NCBI GenBank assembly: GCA_035772785.1
Contig: JAOCPU010000001.1
Span: 2,480,001-2,544,000, forward strand
Reading direction: 5' to 3'
DNA: 64,000 nt
From: Phlebiopsis flavidoalba
Lineage: Eukaryota > Basidiomycota > Agaricomycetes > Polyporales > Phanerochaetaceae
Below the pieces are notes generated by a model. It searched no databases. It saw nothing but the letters and a program-made list of their open reading frames with translations, and was not told the DNA's origin. How positions within the stretch are numbered: position 1 is the stretch's first letter; the number at the start of each line of letters is the position of its first letter. Of this stretch, positions 52,685 to 64,000 are shown piece by piece. Position numbers and translations under genes: made by a program.

Positions 52685-54180
52685 CTAGTCTGATTCTTTG
52701 CCATCTTCATTGCTCACCAAATTTATCCACTGTTCCAATAGAGTTAGCATTTGGAGCAAAATATCCCGGCCTGCCTTTGGTTGTGACTGGGGTAATGTGA
52801 TGCAATTTTCTGCAATGACTGCGTAGCGTGACCAGTCCTGACTACAAAGCATCTCTGCTGTCTTTTCAGTAGTGCGTAATTCTGTAAAGTTATAGATAAT
52901 GGCTTCAATAAGGCAAAAACTAGCGGGATTCATAGCAAAGTCTAATTTCTTCAAGTTGAAATCAAAGCTGGGAGCTGCCACACCTAAAAAACGCTGTGGT
53001 AGATCTGAAAGAGAAGAATGGGCAGCATTCTTTGTAATTCATAGCTTGAGCAGTGGTGTCAAGAGAAAGCACCCACAGTGTAGATATTCCTCAAATGTAG
53101 AATTATTGGGAGCTTCTTGGATTTCACGAAGAGTATCACTGCCTTTAGGCTGTGACCTTCTGGATTCTCCAACATGGCAGGTAAAGCATTTGATTTTGCC
53201 ATGCTAATTTCTGATAAGCTGCTGCGTAGTCTTTTAGAAATTATCTATGAATCTTGTTGAAGAAAATAAGCCTAGCAATCTTTGGGCCATTCTCAAGAAG
53301 TTTTGGCCATTGTTTAGCATTTTTCCGTGCTTGCTGAAGCATTGTTGATGTGATCCGAACTTTTTTGCCATCAATCACCACACTGGCCTTGCCAATGATA
53401 GCTCCTATGATAGAGTTAGTAAAATAATAGCTGGATAAATAGCTAAAAAATCAATGCCAGAGTGCTGATTAGAAACTATATTTTGGGCTTGAGGCCATAC
53501 ATTGTATACATTCTGATGAATCTAAAATACAAATAATATTAGACATAAATTGTGTAGAGTATAAAATTTGTGCTTACACTGTCAAGCTGCTTTATATCTC
53601 TATCTACGTTGGTTTTGAACCAAGTCAAAATTCTTGTTTAAAGCTCAGTTGAGGCATTTACTTCAAACCATGCATTACGCCAAGCTAAGGTCCAGAGCTG
53701 GGCAGATTTTTATAATGATTTCTGATGAATATCTGTGCAAATCTTCTCAAACTGATTAATATCAGCAAACAAAATATCTTTGGCAACAGTGAACTCTGTA
53801 ATCTTGGCCATAGAATACTAGTTGTCTTTATTCATTGGTGCAGGGTTTGCTTCCTTGAACTGATGCTGAATGATTAGAAAAGGCTTGAATGCTTTCACAA
53901 AGTCATTGAAAAGCTTCATAGGAAAAGCATCTGAAAACTCTTGAAAAGGTGCATTTTAGAAGCAAGAGCAGAGTAAGCTCTAGTTATCTTCAATTGGAAT
54001 ATCATAAAATGTGTACCACAATACATGTCTGGAGATTGTTCTCTCTCCGGCTCATATTGAAGGACAACATGCTCATTCCACTCTATAATTTGATCTAAAG
54101 TGTTCTGAGGCTCAAACTAAGTGGCTGGAGGCGTAGAAGGAGGCTATAAGGACCACAGGTCAATGTCTGAATTTAGCAAA
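52685..54180 (-). pseudogene. Broken coding-like segment, unrecognised (possible transposon gene remnant)
   Basis: Minus strand. Best pieces are SIIGAIIGKASVVIDGKKVR with ITSTMLQQARKNAKQW and PKLLENGPKIARLIFF (about 53420-53255), and MAAPSFDFNLKKLDFAMNPA with SFCLIEAIIYNFTELRTTEK and CSQDWSRYAVIAENCITLPQ (52981-52685), ending NEDGKESD. Composition and charge look like real protein, but the frame is broken many times and no family motif was recognised. Location in a repeat field suggests a transposon-borne or domesticated gene remnant. Confidence 0.35.
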
Positions 54181-54884
54181 TGTAGAAATATAACGGTTGA
54201 GTATCATTTATGATACTTTCAAATTATCACATCATTAGTAAAATGCAATAACTTGACAGTATATCTCAATAAACTATTTTGCATATATGCTAGTGCTTTC
54301 ACGTACCGTGATAAGCCTTTCACTATTAGTATTATGAGATAGTCCAGCAGTATCACCAGCTAAAGCCAATATATAGTCAGAATTACTCCAATGGCTTTAA
54401 ACCCATATTTACTCACTACATGGGTGTTTAAAAGCAGGCTTCTCTACTTCTTCCTCAGCATGATATTTTTTCCCCAAAAATTAGATCTTTTTCTGCAATG
54501 CTATAACATATTTTATATTATAACAGCCTGTTAGTAACTTTAATTGCATTAAATGGAATAATACTATGCCTTGACTGATTCTCTCTCCTGGCAGTTTGTT
54601 ATGGGTTTGTAATGTTTTCCTTAGAGACTCAATATTTCTCTTCTTCAATGTAGTTTTCTGGCTCCTATTGAATTCTATTGGAAGCAGTGAATTGTTGACA
54701 GTGACAGGGAAGCTATTAGTTAAAGGTGAAATGATGATGACTAAGAAGACAGTTGGCAAACTTTGATAGACGCTAGTCACATCAATTACTTAGTCAGCTA
54801 AAGCTTGACCAGCTCAGCTGTAATAAAATAACACTTTGTCTATGCTCTATAGTGTAATTCTATGATAGCTTGTATAATAGTTGG

Positions 54885-55446
54885 TGTCACAACTAAGGCC
54901 CAAGCTTGTTTGCAAGGACGATAGCAGCCGGTGACAGTCTTAACAAACTATCAAGAGGAACAAGGGGGCTAGGGCGAGTTGTGTGAATATGTATGTATGT
55001 GTGTGAGCAACGACACCGACGGCGACAGCAAACTTGTTGTAGGCTGAGGACCAAGTCAATATTGGTTTGTATCTACTACAGTGTGAGGGACTCTTACCTG
55101 AGGACCAAGAGGTCAAAACTGAGGTCCCCAGATAGAGTGCTGCCAGTATTTATACTACTACAGAGTCCATTTCAAATACACAGCCGAGGCTGACGAAGCA
55201 TGTCTGAGGCTGAGTCATTGTACACTACTAAGGCTGAGTAATCCGCTGACTGATGAGTCACGTGCTCGATGACGTCATGGTTCTCGAATGTTCCAGCACC
55301 TTCCGTGTCACGTGACCTGTTTGACTAATACTACAAGGAATTCGAATATTGTCTTTGGGGAATTAAGCGTTGTTCATGGCACAACCGCATTCGATATGAG
55401 ACGCCCCTAACCGTTTGAGCGCTGTACTCTTTAGCAACTTGTGACA
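54885..55446. mobile_element. Solo LTR of a retrotransposon (562 bp)
   Basis: Begins TGTCACAACTAAGGC and ends GCAACTTGTGACA, so the termini are TG..CA within an 8-bp inverted repeat TGTCACAA/TTGTGACA. It is flanked by a perfect 5-bp duplication, GTTGG, at 54880-54884 and 55447-55451. Inside are a TATTTATA-type promoter element (near 55148), repeated CTGAGG and GAGGCTGA phrases, and CACGTG, TGACGTCA and CACGTGAC motifs near 55260-55315. No internal retroviral-type genes are adjacent, so this is a recombination remnant. Confidence 0.85.
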
Positions 55447-55451
55447 GTTGG

Positions 55452-56130
55452 ATATTAACATTTATATATTTATGTTGAAATCTGACTACTATTTAAAGTG
55501 TTAGAATTATACACTTGATACAAGACAGATGTCAAATAAAGTTCCCAAGGCAATGCTGAGCAGTTTCTCACAACATTTATGCACCAGACTTAAAAAAATG
55601 ATCATTCAATATTTCTATGACACACCACAAATGTAGGTTTGTCACAGTTATATTCACTATTATCATTTGACACTGGTATATTTATGTCAAAAACATGAGT
55701 GCTACCTAGAGTGTAAGCAAGTTAACACATACCACCAATGTATAACTGTCACAGCTAGATTTACCATCATTACTTGACATCTGTATATCTGTGTCAAACC
55801 CTGACTGCTCAATGAAGTATGACAATTATATGCTTGATTTAAAACAGATGACGGATAGAGTTCCTAAAGAAATGCTAAGCAGTTTCCCATAAGATTCATG
55901 CATCAGACTTGAGGAAAAAAAAAATCATTCAATATTTTTATGACACACCACAAATATATGTTTATCATAGTTATGCTGACTATTATGATTTAACACTTGT
56001 ATATTTGTTTCAAGACCTGACTGCTCTATGAAGTGTGAGGATTATATAATTGACATAAGACAGATAACAGGTAGAGTTTTCAAGGAAATGTTGAGCAGTT
56101 TTATGAAATTCATGTATCAAGCTTAAAGAA
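55452..56130. repeat. Tandem array of ~215-bp units
   Basis: Four units can be aligned: about 55456-55672, a short one 55673-55788, 55789-55996 and a partial 55997-56130. Shared blocks are CTGACTGCT..ATGAAGT, TTGA.A.AAGACAGAT, GAAATGCT.AGCAGTTT, and TCATTCAATATTT then ATGACACACCACAAAT. Identity between units is moderate. Confidence 0.6.
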
Positions 56131-56660
56131 TAGTTGCCTTGGATAAACTGTCAATATCTTGTATCTCTGTAAATATTCGTAAATCTCACATAAATCAACC
56201 ACAATTATATGCATAGCCTGCCTAAAGACCAGCATAGCAATTATTAAATTTACAAGCATTACTCTTTAATATAATGTCTAGTAATATTAAAATCCACATT
56301 GTCTCCAAATAGTTTAATATGACATATAGCAATAAGTGTCATGCTTTAACATTGCTCTATATAAATAATATTGCCATCTTAAAGTGCTAAAGTATAACAT
56401 TCTAGATATGACAAAAGTATACAATTAACAACTATATATGACATCTACAGTTTGATTTTTGCTCTAGATACAAAAAACTTCCACGAGCTATATGTACTTG
56501 TCTTATTGCCTTGATCAGCTTTGTCCACTGATAACAAAGATTAGGAAAGTGCTTTTCACAAACTCTTTAGCATTTCTTTTACATTCAATATTGTATTCTT
56601 CCATAATCTGTTTGATCATTATATACTTCTGAGCTTCACTTCTATACTCCTTTGGTTGAT
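56131..56660. other. AT-rich gap without gene
   Basis: Nothing recognised beyond short open stretches. Confidence 0.35.
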
Positions 56661-56678
56661 ATAGCTCTACATATTTGC

Positions 56679-58650
56679 TCAATGGAACAATAAGCCCTTT
56701 TTGGGCATCCCTATATTACCAATAGGCCAGTGCTTCATCCAAGGTCTATATAGTTGAAATATGTTAAGAAAACTGTCGGAGAGTTGGTGAGGATATAGTT
56801 TGAAGTGTTTCCAATGAGGAACAGGAAGGACAGTGTATAGGAGTGATAAGAGCCATATTTTGTAAAGCAGGTCAAGGTATAGTCTGGAATAGAGAGGGTG
56901 TAGCTTGAGGTAAAAGAGGTAGTAATGGCACAGCAAAGCATTTGCAAGCATAAACTAGATAGTTAAGCAGCTGCCAATGGAGATAGTTGCAAGTTCTATA
57001 TGTTAGAGCAAGCTCTAGATATAGAAATTGGAGTTGTAGGGTATACAGAGTCTAAATATATTATAAGCATAATTATTTAAAGAATAGCTTGTGATAACAG
57101 TGCGTACGCAGACTGAGCATAACTTCTTGGTGTTTGAACAATGTTTGAGTTCATTGAAGAGTGTTGAAATATGAACAGAGTGTTAAAACTCTGAATTAGG
57201 CCTTGTTGAAACTCTAAAAGGTCTCCACTCTGAGAGATCTTGCTATTCAGAAGTTACTTAATGAAAGCTGCCTCTTGTAAATGTTTCATAACACTCTGAA
57301 GCATGATTACCTATGAGAATGTCAAACCAACCCTCTTTGTAAAACATAAGCTCGTCCAACAGATAGCGCATGATTGTGCCAACTTTAGACAATGATATTT
57401 AATATAGTAGAGAAGCTATGCCAAAGGAAACTTAAATTCTCATTTGATAACCAGCTGCCCCACCATTTGACTGCCTTAAGACTTCACTTTCTTTTATCCC
57501 ACATGAACCAATATTGAGCTCCTCCACGGCGAAAGCAATGAGTAGTGAACTTTCTGCTGTGCCCCCGCAAGTACGCCTGATCTTCTAACTACAATATCCA
57601 AGAGTACTTCAATTCTTGAACGGTTCATTGCTTCTCTAAACTTAAGCTAACTGGTAGCAGCAATAGCGGGAAAAACAAAGTCATCTTCTGTGAGAGGCCA
57701 GTTAGACAGAGTTTCTAAATGTCGAAGGCAGGCAAAAAAGATAAATAAAAGGCGTCCATCTTTGGGTTGTTCAAATCAGGAGAAAGGAAGTAATTCTGGC
57801 CTAGCAAAAATAGTAGCCATGTATGAAATATATCAGAGAATTTTAATAGCTTACCTGTGGCCGGATCTTTGTTAGGCTTACAAAAAATCACACTGACTAT
57901 ATAGTATAGTTGCTCCATGCTTGATAGTTGATTAAACTGAATATGCTTGAATTGAAGATTGATTAGCTTATCATTGCTATAGAGTAGTTTCAGTATTGAA
58001 TGATTGTTATAATTTGATATTTTACTTACCATGTCTATAATGTGATAGCTAATAAGGAAAATGCCTTTGAATGGAGGCAATGTGTTTTTCCCCAAGCAGT
58101 TCCTTTGCCTCACTTGTAAAAAAGCCAGATATGGATGACAGCAAGGTCTTTGGGAAGCATAGGTAAAGCTTGAGTAGTTATACTTAGATAGTTGCTTCTA
58201 TTTTTCAATAATTCAAAGTAAGCCTTGAGTTGAAAATGAAATATTGAATTGCCACTCCATTGTTGCATATGAGGGTCATATTTCTAGCTATCTCTTTGGC
58301 TACCTAGAACTCTGAATATATTTGTTGAATTTTATGTCAATTTTGTAATATGTCAAAAACCCACATTTCAAAGTAGTTCTCGAAAGCTGAACATATTTCT
58401 TCAGCAGTTGAAAAGCCAAGCCCTGGTGTTAAACATTTGAATGCAAGATATAGATAGAGGACAGTTGGTGTATGCTTTCGCCCCAACTAGTCATATGCGC
58501 CAGCAAAACAAATATGGCTATCACCATAATCTTGCTCAGTATCTAAGAATGCACATTTAGCTAGTTTATACTTGAAGTTATGAAAGATAGTACTTATCTT
58601 CATTTTTCTCCTGGTTCTTCTTGTACCCACTCTTCTAGCCATTTCTTCTC
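56679..58650 (-). pseudogene. Broken coding-like segments, unrecognised
   Basis: Minus strand pieces: KLAKCAFLDTEQDYGDSHIC with FAGAYD and PTVLYLYLAFKCLTPGLGFS then AEEICSAFENYFEMWVFDIL (about 58590-58330); NTLPPFKGIFLISYHIIDMV (about 58090-58030); KPNKDPATGKLLKFSDIFHT (about 57885-57825); and a hydrophobic block at 56951-56679 ending IGMPKKGLLFH. These look like exons or fragments of one gene broken by stops. No domain recognised; the setting suggests a transposable-element gene. Confidence 0.35.
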
Positions 58651-59451
58651 CGCTTTTACACAACTAGCATATTGCTTAGTAGTACACTTGGACTTGCACC
58701 AATCTTCTGTAGTCAAGCGACTTTTTTTTCAAGCAAAGACTATGTAGTTCAAATAGTGACATTTGATACTGTAGAGTTTTCTGGCTCTCCGCGAGCGGTG
58801 TATGATTATCCATCAGCATATAAGTCTTTGATAGCAAATGCAAAAGCTTCACTACGTTATTTACATATCTATTACACTTGAGCTTTCTATGGAGCCATGG
58901 TCTTTTTGCGCCCCATCATGCCTCTCCTGGCATCCTCCACCATGCCCCTTGCCATCTTTCTCACTAAGTCGCTCTCGTTTGCAAAACCCTCCCCTTCCTT
59001 CACTGTTTCTTTGTACACGGAGTGGCCCCTGTACTACACCCTGTACTGAACGTCCGTTTTACCACACGCACTTTGCCAGCTCCTCTGCCTTGCTCCTTGT
59101 CTATTTGAGTATTCTTATCTACTTGCTCATATGTTTGCTTTGGCGGCAGAGATTTATTGATTGAGATAGTATTGGTGAAGCCATCTGTAGAGACCAAAAC
59201 AGAAAACGCAGAGAAGTTGTGGCTATTCCAAGCAACAGTGCATAGATCACACTGTATACAAGTACAAAAGCGCCGTTATTACTTACATTTCATATGGCAA
59301 AATGTAAGAATTTGCCATTTACTAACAATTAAAAATCTATGCAGAGATGCCAATGTGTTAAGACACCACATAGTATATTAGATGTAACAAGGCAACAGTA
59401 CAAATTGGATGTAAGAATGTGACTGTATACAAAGATGCCAACAAACCGTCC

Positions 59452-59494
59452 AATTTACAAGGAATATGGACGTCCTATGGGCGTCTTGTAAATT
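59452..59494. repeat. Short inverted repeat
   Basis: AATTTACAAG at 59452-59461 and CTTGTAAATT at 59485-59494, with GGACGTCC-containing loop sequence. Confidence 0.45.
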
Positions 59495-59571
59495 AGAGGG
59501 GGTCTATAATGAACTGGGAGTCAGAATTCGACTAGTGGAGTGCCAGAATACCAGACTGAAGGCTGGAGTGA

Positions 59572-59794
59572 GCAACTGAAGAGAAGCCCAAGCCGCCATG
59601 CCTTCAGGCATAAGACGCATCCGGATGCTTAATTGCCCGGTGACTCAAACACTACACAAGTCTACAACTAGGGCTGGGAAAAATAGAGGGAAATACGGAG
59701 AAATTGAGGAATGATATGGAAGGGTCATAAGAGTCATGAGAAGCCATATAAGAGCAGAGAAAGGCGTGGCATCATATACAACAGAGAAACGAAC
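59572..59794 (+). repeat. Direct repeat DR copy 1 (about 223 bp)
   Basis: Starts GCAACTGAAGAGAAGCCCAA, contains CTTCAGGCATAAGACGC and CAAACACTACACAAGTC, ends GGCATCATATACAACAGAGAAAC. Matches copy 2 at 62240-62464 in the same orientation. Confidence 0.65.
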
Positions 59795-60609
59795 AGTCTA
59801 TGACCTACATAGTAAAAACAAAGAAAAATGTTGGTTGAAAAGACGTGATATTGGAATATTCAGCCTAGACAGAAAAATCTGAGTATTGCAGATTTCCAGA
59901 GAAACAAACATCATATTAAAGCTAAAGACAGAGAGCACATCACTTTGGATATGCTAATCTACATTACCTGACTTATATGTTGCTGCTGGAATCCATCATG
60001 ACACAATACTACCTCATGCTGCTGAGCCTTCTTCCTCCTCTCTTTCTTGATTCTCTTATGTATCCCGCAGACAGGTTCCGGTGGCAAGAGGAGGGCTGAA
60101 TGAAAGGATGGCAGACTGGAGGAATTCTCCAATGGGTCAAATAGGCTCAAAAGTGGCTTTCGGTAAAGGATCTTTATCTTGCACTAGACAATGCAGCAAT
60201 GGTGTTGATGGTCTAATAATAAAGCGTTAGACATACTATATGGACTGTAAGCTAAAATCTAATTAGACAAACTGTCTTTGTGAGCTACAAGCAAAAGACG
60301 TCACCTACTTATGGAAACCAGTCACAACTATGTATGCCATTGGGGCTCCCAAGCTCTGTGCGTGGGAATGTGGCAACCCCAACAAACTTGTGCGCATCAA
60401 TTTGCATGATGTCATAGTGATAACTGTTACATCAGTGCTTGTTCTCACCACCATGTTGAATCTTTCATATAGGTTAAGTGAGAAAAATGCTCCCCTTTTC
60501 CAGTAGTAATGGAGATCAATTAGCATGGTGATCCAGAGTCCACACTCATAAGAGTCCACCATTACAGCTGAGATAAAAACACCAGAAATATTGGGGAAGG
60601 GTATGGTGG

Positions 60610-60728
60610 AGAGAAAAATGGAGAAAAGTGCAATACGATGAAGATACGGACAAGAGGATATAAGAGTCCTTAGAGGGCTGGAGAAGAGTAGGAAAAGGTA
60701 TGGCATTACATAAAACAGATAAACAAAC
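60610..60728 (+). repeat. Direct repeat DR copy 3 (right half only, diverged)
   Basis: Same right half as copies 1 and 2: GAGAAAAATGGAGAAAAG, TAAGAGTC and GGCATTACATAAAACAGA. The minus-strand frame 60305-60802 overlaps this repeat and is therefore doubtful as a gene. Confidence 0.5.
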
Positions 60729-61205
60729 ACTCCCCCTAATGCAGCACATCTTCTGCAGCATCTCCTCCTGAATCCAAGGCATCTACTTCTGCAGGAACTC
60801 ATAAAAGCTCAGAGTTCAACCATCTTCAAGGCAGGAAAAGCCACCTTGGTAAAGAGGTTGCTCACCCATAGCCTTGGAAAGGCACAGTTGAATATGTTTT
60901 CAGAATAGCCATAATGCCCAGGACCTTTGCTACTACAATAGCAGAGTTAGTGTATGCCATGGAATCGAGCATTTGGATGGGTTACTATTAAGAGAGTAGA
61001 ATCACGGGAACCTAGAGCTGCGTCGATGGGGTGAAAAGTTACGACACTGCCAAGGGCAGAACGGTCTCTGCCAGGCTCTCTTAGGCGGGAACGGCAGCAA
61101 AAATGTTCTGTGTTCAGCACAGTCAACTGAGCAAACTACAGTGTTTGCAACTTGGCAGCTCCACAGTTTACATCTCTACGTAGTCCCAAAGTTTGAGCTA
61201 CGGAT

Positions 61206-61884
61206 ATGCGGCCAATAGAAGACACAGATTGTACTTCAGCATCACCCCCCCAACATAAGTTCATTACCGCATCACGGAGAGCATCCAGGAGGGTATGTCA
61301 CACAAAGAGATCTCAGCATAAGTCACTGTCGTCGCAGGTTGGAGGTACTGTTGAGATTCCCGATCAAAAAGATGCTGTGAACCTGCTTGCACCCAGTTTT
61401 TTAGCGCGCTTACCAGGGTTTGCATTCAAGCGATGCCAACAAGGCACACGGCATAAGCATTGTGCAGGCCTGCTTACAGGTTGCCAAGTACATGGGAAAT
61501 CCAGAGCCGCACAAAGGTATCGGGAACCTTTGCTGTCGGATGCGCTTATCCTCATCAGTGGAGGGGCTGTCAGAGGACAAAAAGCAAAATGATAGGTGTC
61601 TCTACAGGTGACGGCAATCAAGAAGTAGGAATACTGCTCCAGCATATTAATGATATACTTGACGCTGTGCGACAGCAAAATGTCCCGGCAGCTGGAACAA
61701 TCTCTAGTAATCCGCATGTCAAATGGAAACAAGGTGGTTACTGGACCAAGGGCATGTAGTCTGGGAGCTATAAAAAGCTCCTGCACACGCTAGGCCGTAT
61801 AGAAACACTGTTGGAAGCGATTGTGATATCATCACAAATGCAGGATGAGGACTGGCACCAATCTGACACAGAGTCTCAACAATA
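61206..61884 (+). pseudogene. Unrecognised coding-like segment with coiled-coil end
   Basis: Pieces on the + strand: PDQKDAVNLLAPSFLARLPG, DANKAHGISIVQACLQVAKY, MIGVSTGDGNQEVGILLQHI with NDILDAVRQQN, and after another shift KKLLHTLGRIETLLEAIVIS with SQMQDEDWHQSDTESQQ, stop about 61882-61884. The last two are amphipathic helices. No family known to me. Between two of the direct-repeat copies, so possibly cargo of one element. Confidence 0.35.
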
Positions 61885-62239
61885 AATGTATAGTAACACA
61901 TCTGAATGCCTCCGCTAAATCTAAGCTTCAACAGTCTAGGGCATGCGGAGTCTTGTTTCAACACACCTGCCCTGCCTTACTTTAGCTCACACATTTGAAG
62001 CGACTTCACCAGCTTCAAAACATCGCGAAAATGCTAAAGTAGAAGCCATCTGGCTGATGCATATAGATCCCTTCCTCGTGTTACCCATCAATGGCCGCAT
62101 TGGACTCAACTCGCGGGAGATCATTGAGAACTCGACCAGTGAAAGTACCAGAGCACGCAGATTGAAGGCTGCCGAGTGAGAAAACCCAACGTCTTACGGC
62201 GAGGGAATACAACGTACTGACCTGGAAGCGGAGAGTGAG

Positions 62240-62464
62240 GCAACTGAAGAGAAGCTCAAGTTATGCCCTCAGGCATAAGACGCGAGCGCTTATTCGTCCC
62301 CAGTGACCTCAAACACTACACAAGTCCACAGCTAGAGCCAGGAAGAATGGAGAGAATTATACAGAGAAATCAGAAAAGTGATATTGGAGGGGTTATAGGA
62401 GTCATGGGAACTGTATAAGGGAGGAGAGAAAGGTGTGGCATCACATACGACAGAAAAAACGAGC
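62240..62464 (+). repeat. Direct repeat DR copy 2 (about 225 bp)
   Basis: GCAACTGAAGAGAAGCTCAA, CCTCAGGCATAAGACGC, CAAACACTACACAAGTC and GGCATCACATACGACAGA match copy 1 in order and spacing. Confidence 0.65.
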
Positions 62465-62589
62465 CAACATTGAAGGAACACACATCCCATGAGCACATAT
62501 CAGGGTTTTCTGGAGCACACAAACTGCAAGCCCTGTGGGGAGTGTTGCCAGTGTTGCACTATTGATCTGCGTCTGAACGCTTCATAGCC

Positions 62590-63412
62590 TAATACAAATT
62601 GGTTAGGCCAAGCGCCATGCGCAAAGTTCACCTTCAACAGAAGTTCATTGTCCTCATTGTGCAACTCATTTTCCAGGGAGGAGCATGTACAGGCGCTGAC
62701 AGGGGTGGTAAAGGATGTCAAAACTTCCGCCACATGTCAGATGGCCCACTCGTACACTGGAGGGCAAAGCTCCGCAAAAGAGTGCTTTGACGGGCACGCT
62801 AACTGCAGGCAGGCTAGATGGTCCAGGCTACATTTTAGAACGAGCTGCAGGCCTAGAACGAGACAGTGCAGATCCAGTAGCTCTTGTCACGGCTCAGAAC
62901 ACGCTTGAGAGCAAGGGCAGGATACCAACTGCAAAAACACCAAGCTCATTTGCTGCAAGAGCAGGAGTGAGCACAGAACCCAAAGGAAATTCAGAGAGAC
63001 AGCAGGGACGCCCTCAGCCATGATGCGGTCAAAATGCTCAGCAACAGTGTTGGGCTGATGTCAATTGCGCAGTTGGGCAGCCTCTAAATTTTATCTTCCA
63101 TGCAGAAAGTGTCAAAAGCCCTGCTGATATACTCCCCCGCCTTGCTATTGCCACAAAACAAGAAGTGAGCTCCAGCATATGCTTTGTTTTGCTAGAAGGG
63201 GGAAGGGACCCTTCCTCAGTCTTCATGAGCGTGACAGCTTACAAGCGCGGGAAGGGATCAATGAAGGTGATCTGGTGGCAATGGCCTGCTTGTGTGCAGA
63301 TAGTAAAACAACCATGGACATCAGAGTGGACATTTTGGAGCGGTTTATTGCGACGATTAAGGGAATGGAACAGCATTTAGCTTGCCTGCAAGACAAGGCC
63401 TGCACATAGGAT
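62590..63412 (+). pseudogene. Unrecognised coding-like segment with coiled-coil end
   Basis: Two coding-like parts on the + strand. The first reads SALTGTLTAGRLDGPGYILE then RDSADPVALVTAQNTLESKG and SSFAARAGVSTEPKGNSERQ (stop about 63022). The second ends EGDLVAMACLCADSKTTMDI with RVDILERFIATIKGMEQHLA, stop about 63409. Its helical end and spacing resemble the segment at 61.2-61.9 kb in style but I see no direct sequence match. Function unknown. Confidence 0.3.
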
Positions 63413-64000
63413 GTGCAGGCCTTGATGTGCCAAACCTGGTTTACTGCACCACAATCAGCAAGTTTGTGCACACCATCTGAGTGGAAGTGCGCACAATGGC
63501 AATGCCAAAGCGTCTCGCTTAGGAGCAGAGTTGAGGTGGCTTTGCAGGATGAGAGCTGAGCATCTGATGAGGAAGGACAAAATCACATTCCATTGAGGTA
63601 GGCAGTATCGCATTCTGCATCAATTGAAGCTGGTAAGAAAAAGTTGAAGTTTTGTAATCAAAGACAGAATCAGATAAGAGATAGAATCAGATAAGAAAGA
63701 GAACGGGGAACTGATTCAATTCAAGCGCAGGGACATGCGAAACTCTGCTAAACTCCACCCACCGTTTGCACTGACTTCCCTGTCTAAACCAGGCCTGCCT
63801 GCCAGTCAGCCCAGGGATGCTTGCCGAGCTCCGGGCTAACATTGCCCTTGTGCTGATGGGCCTATCTCAGATGGGCGGCAATGTAAGGTTGCAAGGGTCA
63901 GGGCTAATGTGTACCTCCACCAGGAGGCTTCTCAAGCGCCTCGAATGCTTTTTTGCAAATTTGTAAGCTGCATAGTATCAATCAAAATGACCAGGATTCT
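63413..64000. other. Right edge, no gene recognised
   Basis: Contains a short repeated phrase (AATCAGATAAGA at about 63670 and 63687). No supported reading frame. Confidence 0.35.

Noticed and set aside
60305..60802. 165-codon hydrophobic minus-strand frame
   Set aside because: Overlaps a direct-repeat copy that is non-coding elsewhere; no family match.

Overview
This is a nuclear window from a filamentous fungus, most likely a basidiomycete (Agaricomycete type). The genes have many short introns of about 45-60 bp with GT..AG ends. Intergenic gaps are short, and the recognisable proteins are eukaryotic housekeeping factors together with a Zn2Cys6 transcription factor and a fungal-type MIC19. 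I cannot name the species.

The left half (1 to about 34.9 kb) is a compact, GC-richer gene island. In order it holds: the 3' end of COG4 (+); ESCRT-III VPS2 (-); an AN1 zinc-finger CUZ1/ZFAND1 protein (+); an intradiol ring-cleavage dioxygenase (+); a stretch with no firm gene (5.0-7.3 kb); the omega-amidase NIT2 (-); a DAGK-domain lipid kinase (+); a membrane-anchored UMP/CMP kinase (-); nucleoporin NUP37 (+); a long Zn2Cys6 regulator (-); a gene-poor gap (17.4-21.0 kb); the splicing factor CDC5/CEF1 (+); a single-pass membrane protein (+); MICOS subunit MIC19 (-); DEAH helicase DHX35 (-); splicing factor YJU2 (+); a PhoD-like phosphatase (+); and the C-terminal half of PEX6 (-). Three spliceosome genes (CDC5, DHX35, YJU2) lie within about 10 kb, and DHX35/YJU2 share a promoter carrying three tandem CACGTG sites. 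Almost every gene is complete by homology but broken by scattered single-base insertions or deletions. Because this affects essential genes, read errors are a better explanation than decay, so the coordinates given are gene spans, not clean open frames.

From about 34.9 to 37.4 kb lie two related unknown genes, starting where PEX6 is cut off. From about 37.8 kb to the end the window turns AT-rich and gene-poor and is packed with non-coding transposable elements. I find at least five families of short non-autonomous inverted-repeat elements. Four have TA target-site duplications, which is Tc1/mariner style. Two ~870-bp families are nested in one another so that their order of insertion can be read. 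There is also a perfect solo LTR (TGTCACAA...TTGTGACA, 5-bp duplication GTTGG), a ~215-bp tandem array, and a set of ~225-bp direct repeats. A few coding-like but broken segments (52.7-54.2, 56.7-58.6, 61.2-63.4 kb) could be remnants of transposase or accessory genes; I do not recognise them.
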